Shown: positions 1 to 6,003 of the stretch, piece after piece
Position numbering within the stretch: the first letter of the stretch is position 1
How the letters are laid out: the number at the start of each line of letters is the position of its first letter
Assembly: GCA_964431285.1 (NCBI GenBank)
Contig: CAYSJO010000697.1
Location: 1-12,862 of the forward strand
DNA from: CAUZFZ01 sp964431285
Lineage (GTDB): Bacteria > Planctomycetota > Planctomycetia > Planctomycetales > Planctomycetaceae
Reading direction: 5' to 3'
Length of the DNA: 12,862 nucleotides
Program-made: the position numbers and the translations under genes
The notes under the pieces: model-generated
What the model was told of the DNA's origin: nothing
Databases searched by the model: none
Seen by the model: only the letters and a program-made list of their open reading frames with translations

Positions 1-174
1 AATGCTGTGACCGACAAAGACCAGACAGCCGAGCACACCGTAAGCCGGCCAGTAACGAACGGGTATCGCGGCGCCGGCGACGATCACACTCACGGCCAGC
101 ACGAGTTTGACTAGCGGTGGCAGGCGATGACACACGGAAACCGAGCGTCCATAGCGATCCCAGAAATCACTCAC
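1..174 (-). CDS. cbiQ: ECF-type cobalt/nickel transporter transmembrane protein CbiQ, N-terminal part
   Basis: The first 58 codons of a gene that runs off the left edge of the window. CbiQ/NikQ is the scaffold membrane (T) component of energy-coupling-factor metal importers; it links the substrate-binding CbiM to the CbiO ATPase. The visible protein begins (V/M)SDFWDRYGRS and then shows HRLPPLVKLVLAVSVIVAG, matching the typical CbiQ opening (HRLxPRxKL followed by the first membrane helix), then a second hydrophobic stretch. The proposed start is GTG at 172-174, inside the last codons of cbiM, giving an 8-base overlap and likely translational coupling; no ATG in this frame is visible nearby. 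The family is assigned from this short N-terminus plus adjacency to cbiM. The rest of the gene and any cbiO lie outside the window. Confidence 0.75.
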   Translation of the reverse strand, partial: MSDFWDRYGRSVSVCHRLPPLVKLVLAVSVIVAGAAIPVRYWPAYGVLGCLVFVGHSI

Positions 175-1138
175 TGGACGCCTCAACAACCGGCGTTGGC
201 TGCGGCGGCGGCAATACGCGACCCAGCAGAATGGCTGCGACAAACACGATCAGCACACCGCCAATCCCGGCAATGGAGACCGACAGCTTCTGCCAGCCCG
301 GAATCGGAATGCCGTCGTAATCGCCAAAAATTCCTGCGACGGAATCGTCGGATGCCTCAATGCTGAAGTGCTGCGCAACGCTGTCCAATCCGTCCGGCAA
401 TCCTGAGGCCATCGGTGACATAAACGCGGCGACGGCCAGTGAGCAAACCAGCCCGGCAGCCAGGAACCGGCCGGATTCCGTGACAACGGTTGGCTGCGCG
501 GTGGTGTGAATCAGATCCGGTCGCTGTCGGAAGATCAGACTCACCGTAAAACCAGTGATGAGAGCTTCTCCGATCCCGATCAAAGCATGCACGGTAACCA
601 TCATCACGAAGATGTTGCCAAAGTCGAAGTCGCTTCCGGCGTAAGACAATCGAAATTCGAGGCAGAACAACGCTGCAGCGGCCATCACACTGAGCCACGC
701 AGCCATGACTGCCCCGCCGACAGTGCCACGCAACCCGTCACCAGTGAATTTGCGAATGGCCGACATTACTGCGTAGCCGCCGATCGAACCCAGTACGGCC
801 ATATGCAGAACGTTCGCTCCCAAGGCCACCAGGCCTCCGTCAGAAAACAGCGCCCATTGCGCGACAAGGACCAACGTCACCGCCAGGCACCCAGCCCACG
901 GACCAAGAATGGCTGCGGCCAGCACACCACCCATCAGGTGGCCCGATACAGGCAGGCCGATCGGGAAGTTGATCATTTGTCCGGCGAAGACGAGCGAACC
1001 CATCATGCCAGTCAGAGGGACCGTTCGGTCGGCCAGCGAATCCTTCATTCGGTGCAGGCTATAGGCCACGGCGCCCAGGGAAACCGCTCCCGTGGCGATG
1101 CAGACTTCAGTACTCAGATAGCCGTCCTGGATGTGCAT
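167..1138 (-). CDS. cbiM: ECF-type cobalt/nickel transporter substrate-binding protein CbiM with fused PDGLE (CbiN-like) domain
   Basis: A 323-residue integral membrane protein, the S component that binds Co(II) or Ni(II) and passes it to CbiQ/CbiO. The mature start MHIQDGYLS fits the family signature MHIPDGxLS; in the known NikM/CbiM structures the Met1 amine, His2 and a His near position 67 bind the metal, and here H2 and H67 (SGHLMGG) are both present. About six or seven hydrophobic helices fill residues 10-205. Residues about 223-308 form a second module with PDGL at 248-251 and a final membrane helix (about 286-306), i.e. the PDGLE domain, the counterpart of CbiN/NikN. The fusion explains why no separate cbiN follows. 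The start is fixed by the MH motif; no strong ribosome site is visible, so coupling to the upstream small gene (16-base gap) is plausible. Whether the substrate is cobalt or nickel cannot be told from sequence. Confidence 0.92.
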   Translation of the reverse strand: MHIQDGYLSTEVCIATGAVSLGAVAYSLHRMKDSLADRTVPLTGMMGSLVFAGQMINFPIGLPVSGHLMGGVLAAAILGPWAGCLAVTLVLVAQWALFSDGGLVALGANVLHMAVLGSIGGYAVMSAIRKFTGDGLRGTVGGAVMAAWLSVMAAAALFCLEFRLSYAGSDFDFGNIFVMMVTVHALIGIGEALITGFTVSLIFRQRPDLIHTTAQPTVVTESGRFLAAGLVCSLAVAAFMSPMASGLPDGLDSVAQHFSIEASDDSVAGIFGDYDGIPIPGWQKLSVSIAGIGGVLIVFVAAILLGRVLPPPQPTPVVEASSE

Positions 1139-1154
1139 TCGCTTCGATCACTCT

Positions 1155-1397
1155 TCAAACAGTCGTCTGCAGCCGCTTCTCCATGCGAATCAGTGCCGCC
1201 GTGTAGATCGTACAACAGGGCACCGCAATCAGCAGCATACTCACAGGATCCGCCGGAGACGCCAGCATCGCCACAACCGCTAAGGCGATGATTCCATTCA
1301 GCCAGCTGCGCGACGTCCGCATGGCCACCGTGACAGTCACGATCGCTGTGACAAGAAACAATGCAATTTCAAGTACACCAATTGAGAGAGGCATCAT
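1155..1397 (-). CDS. Small membrane protein upstream of cbiM, function unknown
   Basis: An 80-residue protein starting at the ATG at 1395-1397, which has a good ribosome site (GGAG) about 7 bases upstream. A longer frame from a GTG at 1436 exists but has no such site. The sequence is almost entirely hydrophobic: helices at roughly residues 5-24, 30-47 and 50-68, with a short basic segment RTSRSW between the first two and a basic tail (RMEKRLQTTV). I do not recognise a named family. It lies between tatA and cbiM, 16 bases before cbiM on the same strand, so it is probably cotranscribed with the metal importer. It could be an accessory membrane subunit, but that is inference from position only. 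Confidence 0.65.
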   Translation of the reverse strand: MMPLSIGVLEIALFLVTAIVTVTVAMRTSRSWLNGIIALAVVAMLASPADPVSMLLIAVPCCTIYTAALIRMEKRLQTTV

Positions 1398-1468
1398 TCC
1401 GTCTCCGGGAACAGGGATTGGATAAAGCACCCACACGACTGGCCTTCGCAGAGTCGATCAGAAATCAA

Positions 1469-1780
1469 TCATGCGTCTGATTCGGTCTCTGATGGTTCAA
1501 ACTTCGGCGGCTCGAACTTCGGAGCTGTGACTTCGCTGACCTCTTCTTCCGGCGCCGAGGGACGGGGAGCACTCGACGCACTGTTGCCGGCATAGGTCGA
1601 CGTGCTGACCTCGTCTTCAATGCCGCGCACACCCTTCTTGAATTCAACGATACCTTTGCCAAGGCTGCGGGCGACTTCCGGTAACCGTTTGCCAAACAGC
1701 AGCAGGGCAATCGTGCCAAAGATGATCAGTTCGGGAAGCCCAGGGGCACCACCAGGGAACAGAGCCAGGATCGGAGTCAT
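1469..1780 (-). CDS. tatA: Sec-independent protein translocase TatA/TatE-like protein (first copy)
   Basis: A 103-residue TatA-family protein, the pore-forming or membrane-weakening part of the twin-arginine translocase that exports folded proteins. The start is ATG at 1778-1780, with GAGGTG just upstream; upstream codons in the same frame have no protein character. Order: short periplasmic N-terminus, GLPELIIFGTIALLL transmembrane helix (residues 14-28), the FG hinge (29-30), the amphipathic helix KRLPEVARSLGKGIVEFKKG (31-50), then a long acidic/proline-rich cytoplasmic tail. The tail carries a small internal duplication, PKFEP-PKFEP (about 87-96), mirrored in DNA as a short direct repeat near 1497-1525. 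It follows a second tatA-like gene by 46 bases on the same strand. TatA rather than TatB is favoured by the length and motif; no tatC is in the window. Confidence 0.9.
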   Translation of the reverse strand: MTPILALFPGGAPGLPELIIFGTIALLLFGKRLPEVARSLGKGIVEFKKGVRGIEDEVSTSTYAGNSASSAPRPSAPEEEVSEVTAPKFEPPKFEPSETESDA

Positions 1781-1826
1781 TCTGCACCTCGTTTCTGATG
1801 AGTAGTTGGTCAGATTCTGTACGACA

Positions 1827-2018
1827 TTACGCGTCGTCAGTTGGAGCGTCGGTGTTTTCTTCCGCGTCTTTCGTACCCTGCTTGAACTCGACCACACTGC
1901 GGCCGAGGGAACGCATCACGGTTGGCAGCCGTTTGCCGAACAACAGCAGAATGATCACGGCGAAGATCATCAGCTCGGGTAATCCAAGACCGCCGACAAA
2001 CGGGATTAAGGCGAACAT
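1827..2018 (-). CDS. tatA: Sec-independent protein translocase TatA/TatE-like protein (second copy)
   Basis: A 63-residue TatA-family protein. It has the same plan as its downstream neighbour: GLGLPELMIFAVIILLLFGK contains the membrane helix and FG hinge (residues 10-29), followed by the amphipathic helix RLPTVMRSLGRSVVEFKQG and a short acidic end (DAEENTDAPTDDA). The start is the ATG at 2016-2018, preceded by GAGGAG at normal spacing. The reading frame stays open for another 113 codons upstream, but that stretch is Ser/Arg-rich without domain character and is better seen as untranslated leader. The length is typical of minimal TatA/TatE. The two copies are clearly paralogous across the membrane and amphipathic helices and differ in the tail. 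Together they probably form the first two genes of a minus-strand operon running to cbiQ. Confidence 0.9.
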   Translation of the reverse strand: MFALIPFVGGLGLPELMIFAVIILLLFGKRLPTVMRSLGRSVVEFKQGTKDAEENTDAPTDDA

Positions 2019-2112
2019 GCCGGGACTCCTCACTGAATCACGAAGGTAATGAAAAGCACGAAAAACAAAGGACAGCGCAGTCACACACGCAATGAATTTG
2101 GTCGGAAAATCG

Positions 2113-2235
2113 CGACGGGCTGCGAGGAAAAGCCGTCGGCTCAAAGAAGCACTCACCTGCGAAGAGCAAACTTGAGCGAGAGACCGACGACCGGACATCC
2201 GTCCCGATGGGGACTCACAATGGATTTGGATGTCC
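2113..2235 (-). promoter_or_regulatory. Candidate structured 5' leader of the tatA transcript
   Basis: If transcription starts from the promoter at 2284-2311, the tatA leader is about 260 nt. It contains GGACATCC (2228-2235, read on the minus strand) pairing perfectly with GGATGTCC (2193-2200). Inside lies a second perfect hairpin, GTCCC/GGGAC (2201-2214, loop of 4), stacked directly on one arm. Further downstream CGACGG pairs with CCGTCG (2113-2138, loop 14). These pairings are seen in the sequence. A regulatory role is inference; it does not match any riboswitch I know. Confidence 0.3.
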
Positions 2236-2283
2236 ACTCGGTTCGCCCGCGAGGAGCAGGTGGGATGAGCGGAGCAGAGAATC

Positions 2284-2311
2284 ATTCTAGATATCGACTC
2301 TCTATTGTCAA
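2284..2311 (-). promoter_or_regulatory. sigma70-like promoter candidate for tatA operon
   Basis: Read on the minus strand: TTGACA (2306-2311, perfect -35), a 16-base spacer, and TAGAAT (2284-2289, 5 of 6 bases of the -10 consensus). It points toward tatA, whose start codon is about 265 bases downstream. It is the best promoter match I noticed in the window. Confidence 0.5.
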
Positions 2312-2490
2312 TGACTTCACCGTGACGGGCTGGTTGCCGTTCGACGGAATCCTGCACTGAGTGAAGTTTCGCCCGAATTCACATTGCTCGATGGACAATC
2401 GATCGAATCCCAAACCAGAAACGGACGTGTCAACAAGTTAAACGACATATATGAACTCGCAAGAGGCAGTATCACCGGACCAAACCGCCG

Positions 2491-2520
2491 TTGACCCGAT
2501 TCTCAGAGTGCTCCTATAAC
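2491..2520 (+). promoter_or_regulatory. sigma70-like promoter candidate for the PpiC-like gene
   Basis: TTGACC (2491-2496), an 18-base spacer, and TATAAC (2515-2520) match the -35 and -10 consensus at 5 of 6 bases each. The predicted start near 2527 would leave a leader of about 70 nt before the ATG at 2597. Confidence 0.5.
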
Positions 2521-2596
2521 CCACGCCCGAAGCCGGACTGCCCGATGGATCGAGCTCGCGCCGGCTACGCACTGCGCTTACTTACGGAGTTCTGCG

Positions 2597-3733
2597 ATGA
2601 GTGAAGGGAATCCCGTCGCCCGGAATGGGGGTCATGATAAGTCACGCTCCCGAGTGATGATTATCATCGCGGGCACGGCTGCCCTGGTCCTGGTGGCCGG
2701 AGTATCCATGCAGTTGTTCCGGTCCTGGAACGAGACCCGAGCAGCCGACACGGGTACGCGAACCACCGTAGCCAATACATCAGTTCCCAAGGAATCGGCG
2801 GCCAAAGTTACCGTCCGCCAGCGCAGCATTCAGATCTCGACAGAGATGCTGCTGTTGGAATGCGGGAAGCGGTACGGTGATGAAGTGCTCGACAGCATCA
2901 TCAATCGGGCCATCATCCAGCTCGCGTGCGAAGCGGGGGGAGTCACCGTGACTCAGATCGAGGTCGAGCGGGAAATCGTCAAGATTGCGACGAGTTTCAA
3001 GATTCCGGTCGAAACATGGCTCAACATGCTGACCACCGAGCGCGGCATTACGCCGGAGCAATACAGCCGCGATGTGATCTGGCCAATGCTGGCTCTCAAG
3101 AAGCTGGCCGGCAGTGACGTCGAAATTACAGAGGATGACATTCAGCGCGCGTTCATTCGCAACTACGGCGCGCGAGTCAAGGCCCGGATGATCATGGTCG
3201 AGAATCCACGAGATGCGAACCGGATTGCTCTGCAGGCTCAGCAGAACCCGGATGACTTCGCCCGTCTGGCGATGAAGAATTCGATCGAACCAGGCAGCCG
3301 AGGACTCGGAGGCAGCGTACCACCGATCGCCAAGTACTCGGGAAGTCCGACGATCGAAAACGTGGCGTTCCGGCTGAAGGAAGGCGAAATCTCAGAGATT
3401 GTGCAGGTAGGCACCACCTGGGTGATCCTCAAATGTGAAGGCTTTACCGAGCCGGTCGTGCAATCCATTGACGAGGTTCGCGATCAGCTGATTGAGAACC
3501 TGACGGAAGAAAAAGTCCAGGAAGCCGTCGGCAAGTTGTTCGAGCAAATCAAGAAGGACGCCCGAATCGACAATTACTGGAAGGGCACAACGACGGGCAA
3601 CATTCAGCAGGTTTCCGGACAGACGGGCGCACCTGGCGTTCAGCCCAGAGCCGCAACGAGCACCTCGAGGCCACGGAATTCTGTTCGAAGCCCGCGACCC
3701 ACTTCGGCCAGTCCATTTCCCTCAAGTCCTTGA
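2597..3733 (+). CDS. Membrane-anchored SurA/PpiC-type peptidyl-prolyl isomerase
   Basis: A 378-residue parvulin-family protein that probably catalyses prolyl cis-trans isomerisation or acts as a chaperone for exported proteins. Order: a short basic cytoplasmic N-terminus, one transmembrane anchor (residues 20-41), a low-complexity linker, a helical SurA-N-like region (about 78-190, with LDSIINRAIIQLACEAGGV), then a rotamase domain (about 193-283: KARMIMV strand, FARLAMKNSIEPGSRGLGGS, AFRLKEGEISEIVQVGTTWV). The tail (330-378) is Ser/Thr/Pro/Arg-rich and probably disordered. The ATG at 2597 has CGGAG 7 bases upstream and follows a good promoter candidate. The N-terminal anchor resembles a type II membrane protein with the catalytic part outside the cytoplasm. 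It is a single gene, convergent with the NIF3 gene. The family is sure; the substrate is unknown. Confidence 0.88.
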   Translation: MSEGNPVARNGGHDKSRSRVMIIIAGTAALVLVAGVSMQLFRSWNETRAADTGTRTTVANTSVPKESAAKVTVRQRSIQISTEMLLLECGKRYGDEVLDSIINRAIIQLACEAGGVTVTQIEVEREIVKIATSFKIPVETWLNMLTTERGITPEQYSRDVIWPMLALKKLAGSDVEITEDDIQRAFIRNYGARVKARMIMVENPRDANRIALQAQQNPDDFARLAMKNSIEPGSRGLGGSVPPIAKYSGSPTIENVAFRLKEGEISEIVQVGTTWVILKCEGFTEPVVQSIDEVRDQLIENLTEEKVQEAVGKLFEQIKKDARIDNYWKGTTTGNIQQVSGQTGAPGVQPRAATSTSRPRNSVRSPRPTSASPFPSSP

Positions 3734-3771
3734 GGGTTTGTGACGTGACGTGGGTGGATGCTTACACCCAC
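3721..3771. terminator. Possible bidirectional terminator between convergent genes
   Basis: Two inverted repeats lie in the short convergent gap. CTCAA/TTGAG (3721-3734, loop of 4) overlaps the stop codon of the isomerase. A perfect 7-bp stem, GTGGGTG/CACCCAC (3750-3756 with 3765-3771, loop of 8), spans the stop codon of the NIF3 gene. Neither is followed by a clear T-run, so termination is inferred from position. Confidence 0.35.
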
Positions 3772-4571
3772 TGGACCGGGTCCGATTCAACTTCACTCGC
3801 CTGCACGGCGAGTTCGGCGAACCGTTCTCGCAGAGTTTCGGCGAGGTTCTCCATTGCCGGACGTTCCGTGGCGTAATGGCCCGGCAGCACCAGCGCTATG
3901 CCCAGCGTTCGAGCTTCCAGGCAGGCGTGAAATCTCGCTTCACCTGTTAGCAGAACTTCACAACCGGCGTCCGCCGCGTCATGCATGAATTCGGCTGCGG
4001 CGCCACAGGCAATACCCACGCAGCGCACTGTGGCTGCCGTGTCTCCAACCAACCAGGTGTGGTCGATACGCAGAGCGGCTTTGACGTGCTCAACAAACTC
4101 CAAAAGCGAGACTCGAGACCGCAGGTCGCCAAATCGGCCGGCGCCGGCTGACGCCGCATTCGTGTCAGTTTCATCAGTTACGGGCACACTCGGCCGCAGG
4201 GGTTGGATATCCGTTAACTGCAGTGCGTCGGCAAGCTGGCAATTCACGCCATCACTCGCCGAGTCGTAGCTCGTATGAGGCGAGTAGACACACACGCCGG
4301 CTCGAATCAGATCGAGCAGCATGCGGCCTTCGCTGGTTGCGTCCGTGATCTGTTGCACGCCACGGAAGAGGACTGGGTGATGCGTGACGACAACTTGAAC
4401 GCCCCGCTCGATCGCCTCGGCCGCGACATCGGGCGTCAGTGTCAGGCAGGTCAGAATGGACGAGACATCATCATCGCCAGCACCAATCAGCAGGCCGACG
4501 TTATCCCAGTCTTCAGCCAGATCGATGGGAGCAACTTCCCTCAGGAACGACACGACGTCTTTGACCTGCAT
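3762..4571 (-). CDS. Nif3-like dinuclear metal-centre hexameric protein
   Basis: A 269-residue member of the NIF3/DUF34 family (often labelled GTP cyclohydrolase I type 2 homolog), a widespread ring-forming protein with a two-metal site and an unsettled cellular role. Opening residues AEDWDNVGLLIG fit the family. Metal ligands expected from known structures are visible: HH at 64-65 (THHPVLF), H99 in YSPHTSYDSASDGVN with D103/D107, and the C-terminal GHYATER with H232 and E236. The length matches the short bacterial form without the extra PII-like insert; the region about 126-165 between the two halves is a variable linker. The start ATG at 4569-4571 lies 11 bases after the stop of the upstream protease gene, so the two are very likely cotranscribed. 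The family is confident; the enzymatic activity is not. Confidence 0.92.
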   Translation of the reverse strand: MQVKDVVSFLREVAPIDLAEDWDNVGLLIGAGDDDVSSILTCLTLTPDVAAEAIERGVQVVVTHHPVLFRGVQQITDATSEGRMLLDLIRAGVCVYSPHTSYDSASDGVNCQLADALQLTDIQPLRPSVPVTDETDTNAASAGAGRFGDLRSRVSLLEFVEHVKAALRIDHTWLVGDTAATVRCVGIACGAAAEFMHDAADAGCEVLLTGEARFHACLEARTLGIALVLPGHYATERPAMENLAETLRERFAELAVQASEVESDPVQWV

Positions 4572-4582
4572 GATGATTCGCC

Positions 4583-5302
4583 TTACCAGAAACCCCGTTT
4601 AAGCTGCTCAAAGTTGCGATAGTTTTCGTAGGCCAGGCCCGCAAACATCAGACCGCCAATGAACCGTTCGAAACTGATGAAGAGCAGGGCCGCCACGGCG
4701 GCCGCAATCATTCCCACCTGATGGGTACGGATGCGACCGGCAGAGCTGCCACGAGCGTTCAGGAATTCGGAGCAAATCCTGCCCCCATCAAGAGGATGGA
4801 CGGGGAGCAGATTGAACAATCCCCATGCCAGGTTGATCCATTCCAGTTGCAGGATTGCCCAGTTAGCAGGAGTCCGTTCGATCGGACGATGATTGAGCAA
4901 CATAGGCAGCCAGGGACCCTCGCGCACGGCATCGCGGGACATAGCAAAGTCCACAGCGACAACAAGGCCGAACAGAATGAACCCGGCCAATGGTCCGGCA
5001 AATGAGATCCAGATAGATCGCCCGCGAGTGTATCCATAGCCCGGAGTAAAAATCGCGAGGCCACCGAAATGATACAGCACGACATGTGGCGGCCAGCCAA
5101 AACGACGTGCTGACAGAGCGTGGCCGAATTCGTGCACCAGAATCGAGACGAACATGCAGACCAGCCAGACAAAGACCAGGTCCATCCGTCTGTCCACCCA
5201 GCCAAGCAGACATCCAATGACCCAGAACGCCGGATGCACGCGTACCGGAATCCCCAATAGCGAGAACTTGAGGTCGTAGGCGGTTTCACCGATCGGTGGC
5301 AC
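4583..5302 (-). CDS. Site-2-protease-like M50 family membrane metalloprotease
   Basis: A 239-residue intramembrane zinc metalloprotease related to SpoIVFB/site-2 proteases, which cut substrates within the membrane. The zinc-binding HEFGH lies at 57-61 inside a hydrophobic helix, and the second motif NLLPVHPLDGGR (164-175) supplies the Asp ligand (D172). About five to six membrane segments are predicted (25-38, 42-64, 96-119, 148-166, 196-212, 215-224). No PDZ or CBS domain is present, so it is a minimal form. The start is GTG at 5300-5302, supported by a strong AGGAGG 6 bases upstream; the protein opens MPPIGETAYDLKFSLLGIPV, a family-like edge strand before the first helix. It sits 41 bases after the secreted-protein gene and 11 before NIF3. 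The substrate is unknown and no anti-sigma factor gene is adjacent. Confidence 0.92.
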   Translation of the reverse strand: MPPIGETAYDLKFSLLGIPVRVHPAFWVIGCLLGWVDRRMDLVFVWLVCMFVSILVHEFGHALSARRFGWPPHVVLYHFGGLAIFTPGYGYTRGRSIWISFAGPLAGFILFGLVVAVDFAMSRDAVREGPWLPMLLNHRPIERTPANWAILQLEWINLAWGLFNLLPVHPLDGGRICSEFLNARGSSAGRIRTHQVGMIAAAVAALLFISFERFIGGLMFAGLAYENYRNFEQLKRGFW

Positions 5303-5343
5303 TTGGAACCTCCTGTTCGACTGCGACCGTGGCCCTGGCCAGA

Positions 5344-6003
5344 TCAGGGAGCCGCTTCGACGGTGACGGCCATCACGACCGGGGCTGATCGATCCTGGCC
5401 CTTAATCAGCCCGATCTTCTCGATGGCTTCGTCGCGCCCGGGTTGAATCGCAAAGTACCGAACCTGTTGTGAACGCAGCGCGAACGCGAACTTTGATTTC
5501 GGCACATCGAAGCGGCCAATGTAGTCTGCGAAGTGCTGTCCGTCGTAGAGCGAATGATCTTCGGTCACGCCGTCCGCATAGGACAGACGCACGATCATCG
5601 TGACCGGGCCGTTCTCGCGCGGACCCTTGGCACCCCAGCCACTAACCCCACTGAGAAAATGAACGGCCTTCGCTGATGACCCGCACGGTATCGTCACAGA
5701 CTTAGGCATGGTCGGAGGAATGCGACCCTGCGGTCCATTCAACATGATGACATTGGGAACTTTGTCACCCTTGGGATCGACAAGCTGAAACGGCACGCCC
5801 GCGAACTTTCGGGTGGACCAGTCCTTAAAGACCAGCCGCTCAACACCGCTCTCTTCGCTGAAGAACATTCCTCGCGTGCTGACGATCGTTGCGTACTTCG
5901 TCAGGTCGATCGGAGCAAACTTCACGTCAGATTCTTCAGCGTTCGATGATGCCAGCAGCAAGGCCAGGACGATCATCGCTTCCGCATGTATCGCACGAGT
6001 CAT
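5344..6003 (-). CDS. Small secreted beta-rich protein of planctomycete type, function unknown
   Basis: A 219-residue protein with a likely Sec signal peptide (MTRAIHAEAMIVLALLLASSNA, cut near residue 22). The body is rich in beta-type sequence: a strand-like VERLVFKDW near 54-62, PFQLVDPKGDKVPNV (71-85), GPQGRIPPTMPKSVTIP (90-106), HFLSGVSGWGAKG (115-127), then VRLSYADGVTEDHSLYDG and the closing RSAPVVMAVTVE. From memory it resembles a beta-sandwich module found at the C-terminus of large planctomycete proteins (beside heme-binding or hydrolase domains), here standing alone; I cannot name a database family with certainty. The ATG at 6001-6003 overlaps the pheT stop (ATGA), implying translational coupling. 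It may bind carbohydrate or another ligand outside the cytoplasm, but this is speculation. Confidence 0.8.
   Translation of the reverse strand: MTRAIHAEAMIVLALLLASSNAEESDVKFAPIDLTKYATIVSTRGMFFSEESGVERLVFKDWSTRKFAGVPFQLVDPKGDKVPNVIMLNGPQGRIPPTMPKSVTIPCGSSAKAVHFLSGVSGWGAKGPRENGPVTMIVRLSYADGVTEDHSLYDGQHFADYIGRFDVPKSKFAFALRSQQVRYFAIQPGRDEAIEKIGLIKGQDRSAPVVMAVTVEAAP

Larger units (their letters stand above)
2019..2596. other. Divergent intergenic region between tatA and the PpiC-like gene
   Basis: About 580 bases separate the starts of two divergent genes. I see no convincing protein here: a 103-codon plus-strand frame (2049-2360) and the open extension of the tatA frame lack hydrophobic or domain character. 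It holds one sigma70-like promoter candidate per direction (minus 2284-2311, plus 2491-2520) and, within the presumed tatA leader, inverted repeats at 2113-2138 and 2193-2235. The rest is unexplained. Confidence 0.6.

Noticed and set aside
506..1291. 261-codon plus-strand open frame opposite cbiM
   Set aside because: It lies antisense to clear membrane-protein coding sequence; its own translation is polar and repetitive in type with no recognisable motif.
1398..2018. Cobalamin or NiCo riboswitch ahead of the cbiM cluster
   Set aside because: I looked for a B12-box-like element and a conserved riboswitch layout upstream of cbiM and found none; the gaps are short.
2019..2357. N-terminal extension of the second TatA protein (176-codon version)
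   Set aside because: The extra residues look like untranslated DNA, while the internal ATG at 2018 has a strong ribosome site and the standard TatA N-terminus.
2049..2360. 103-codon plus-strand frame in the intergenic region
   Set aside because: No ribosome site, polar Arg/Ser-rich content, and it overlaps the minus-strand promoter candidate and leader repeats.
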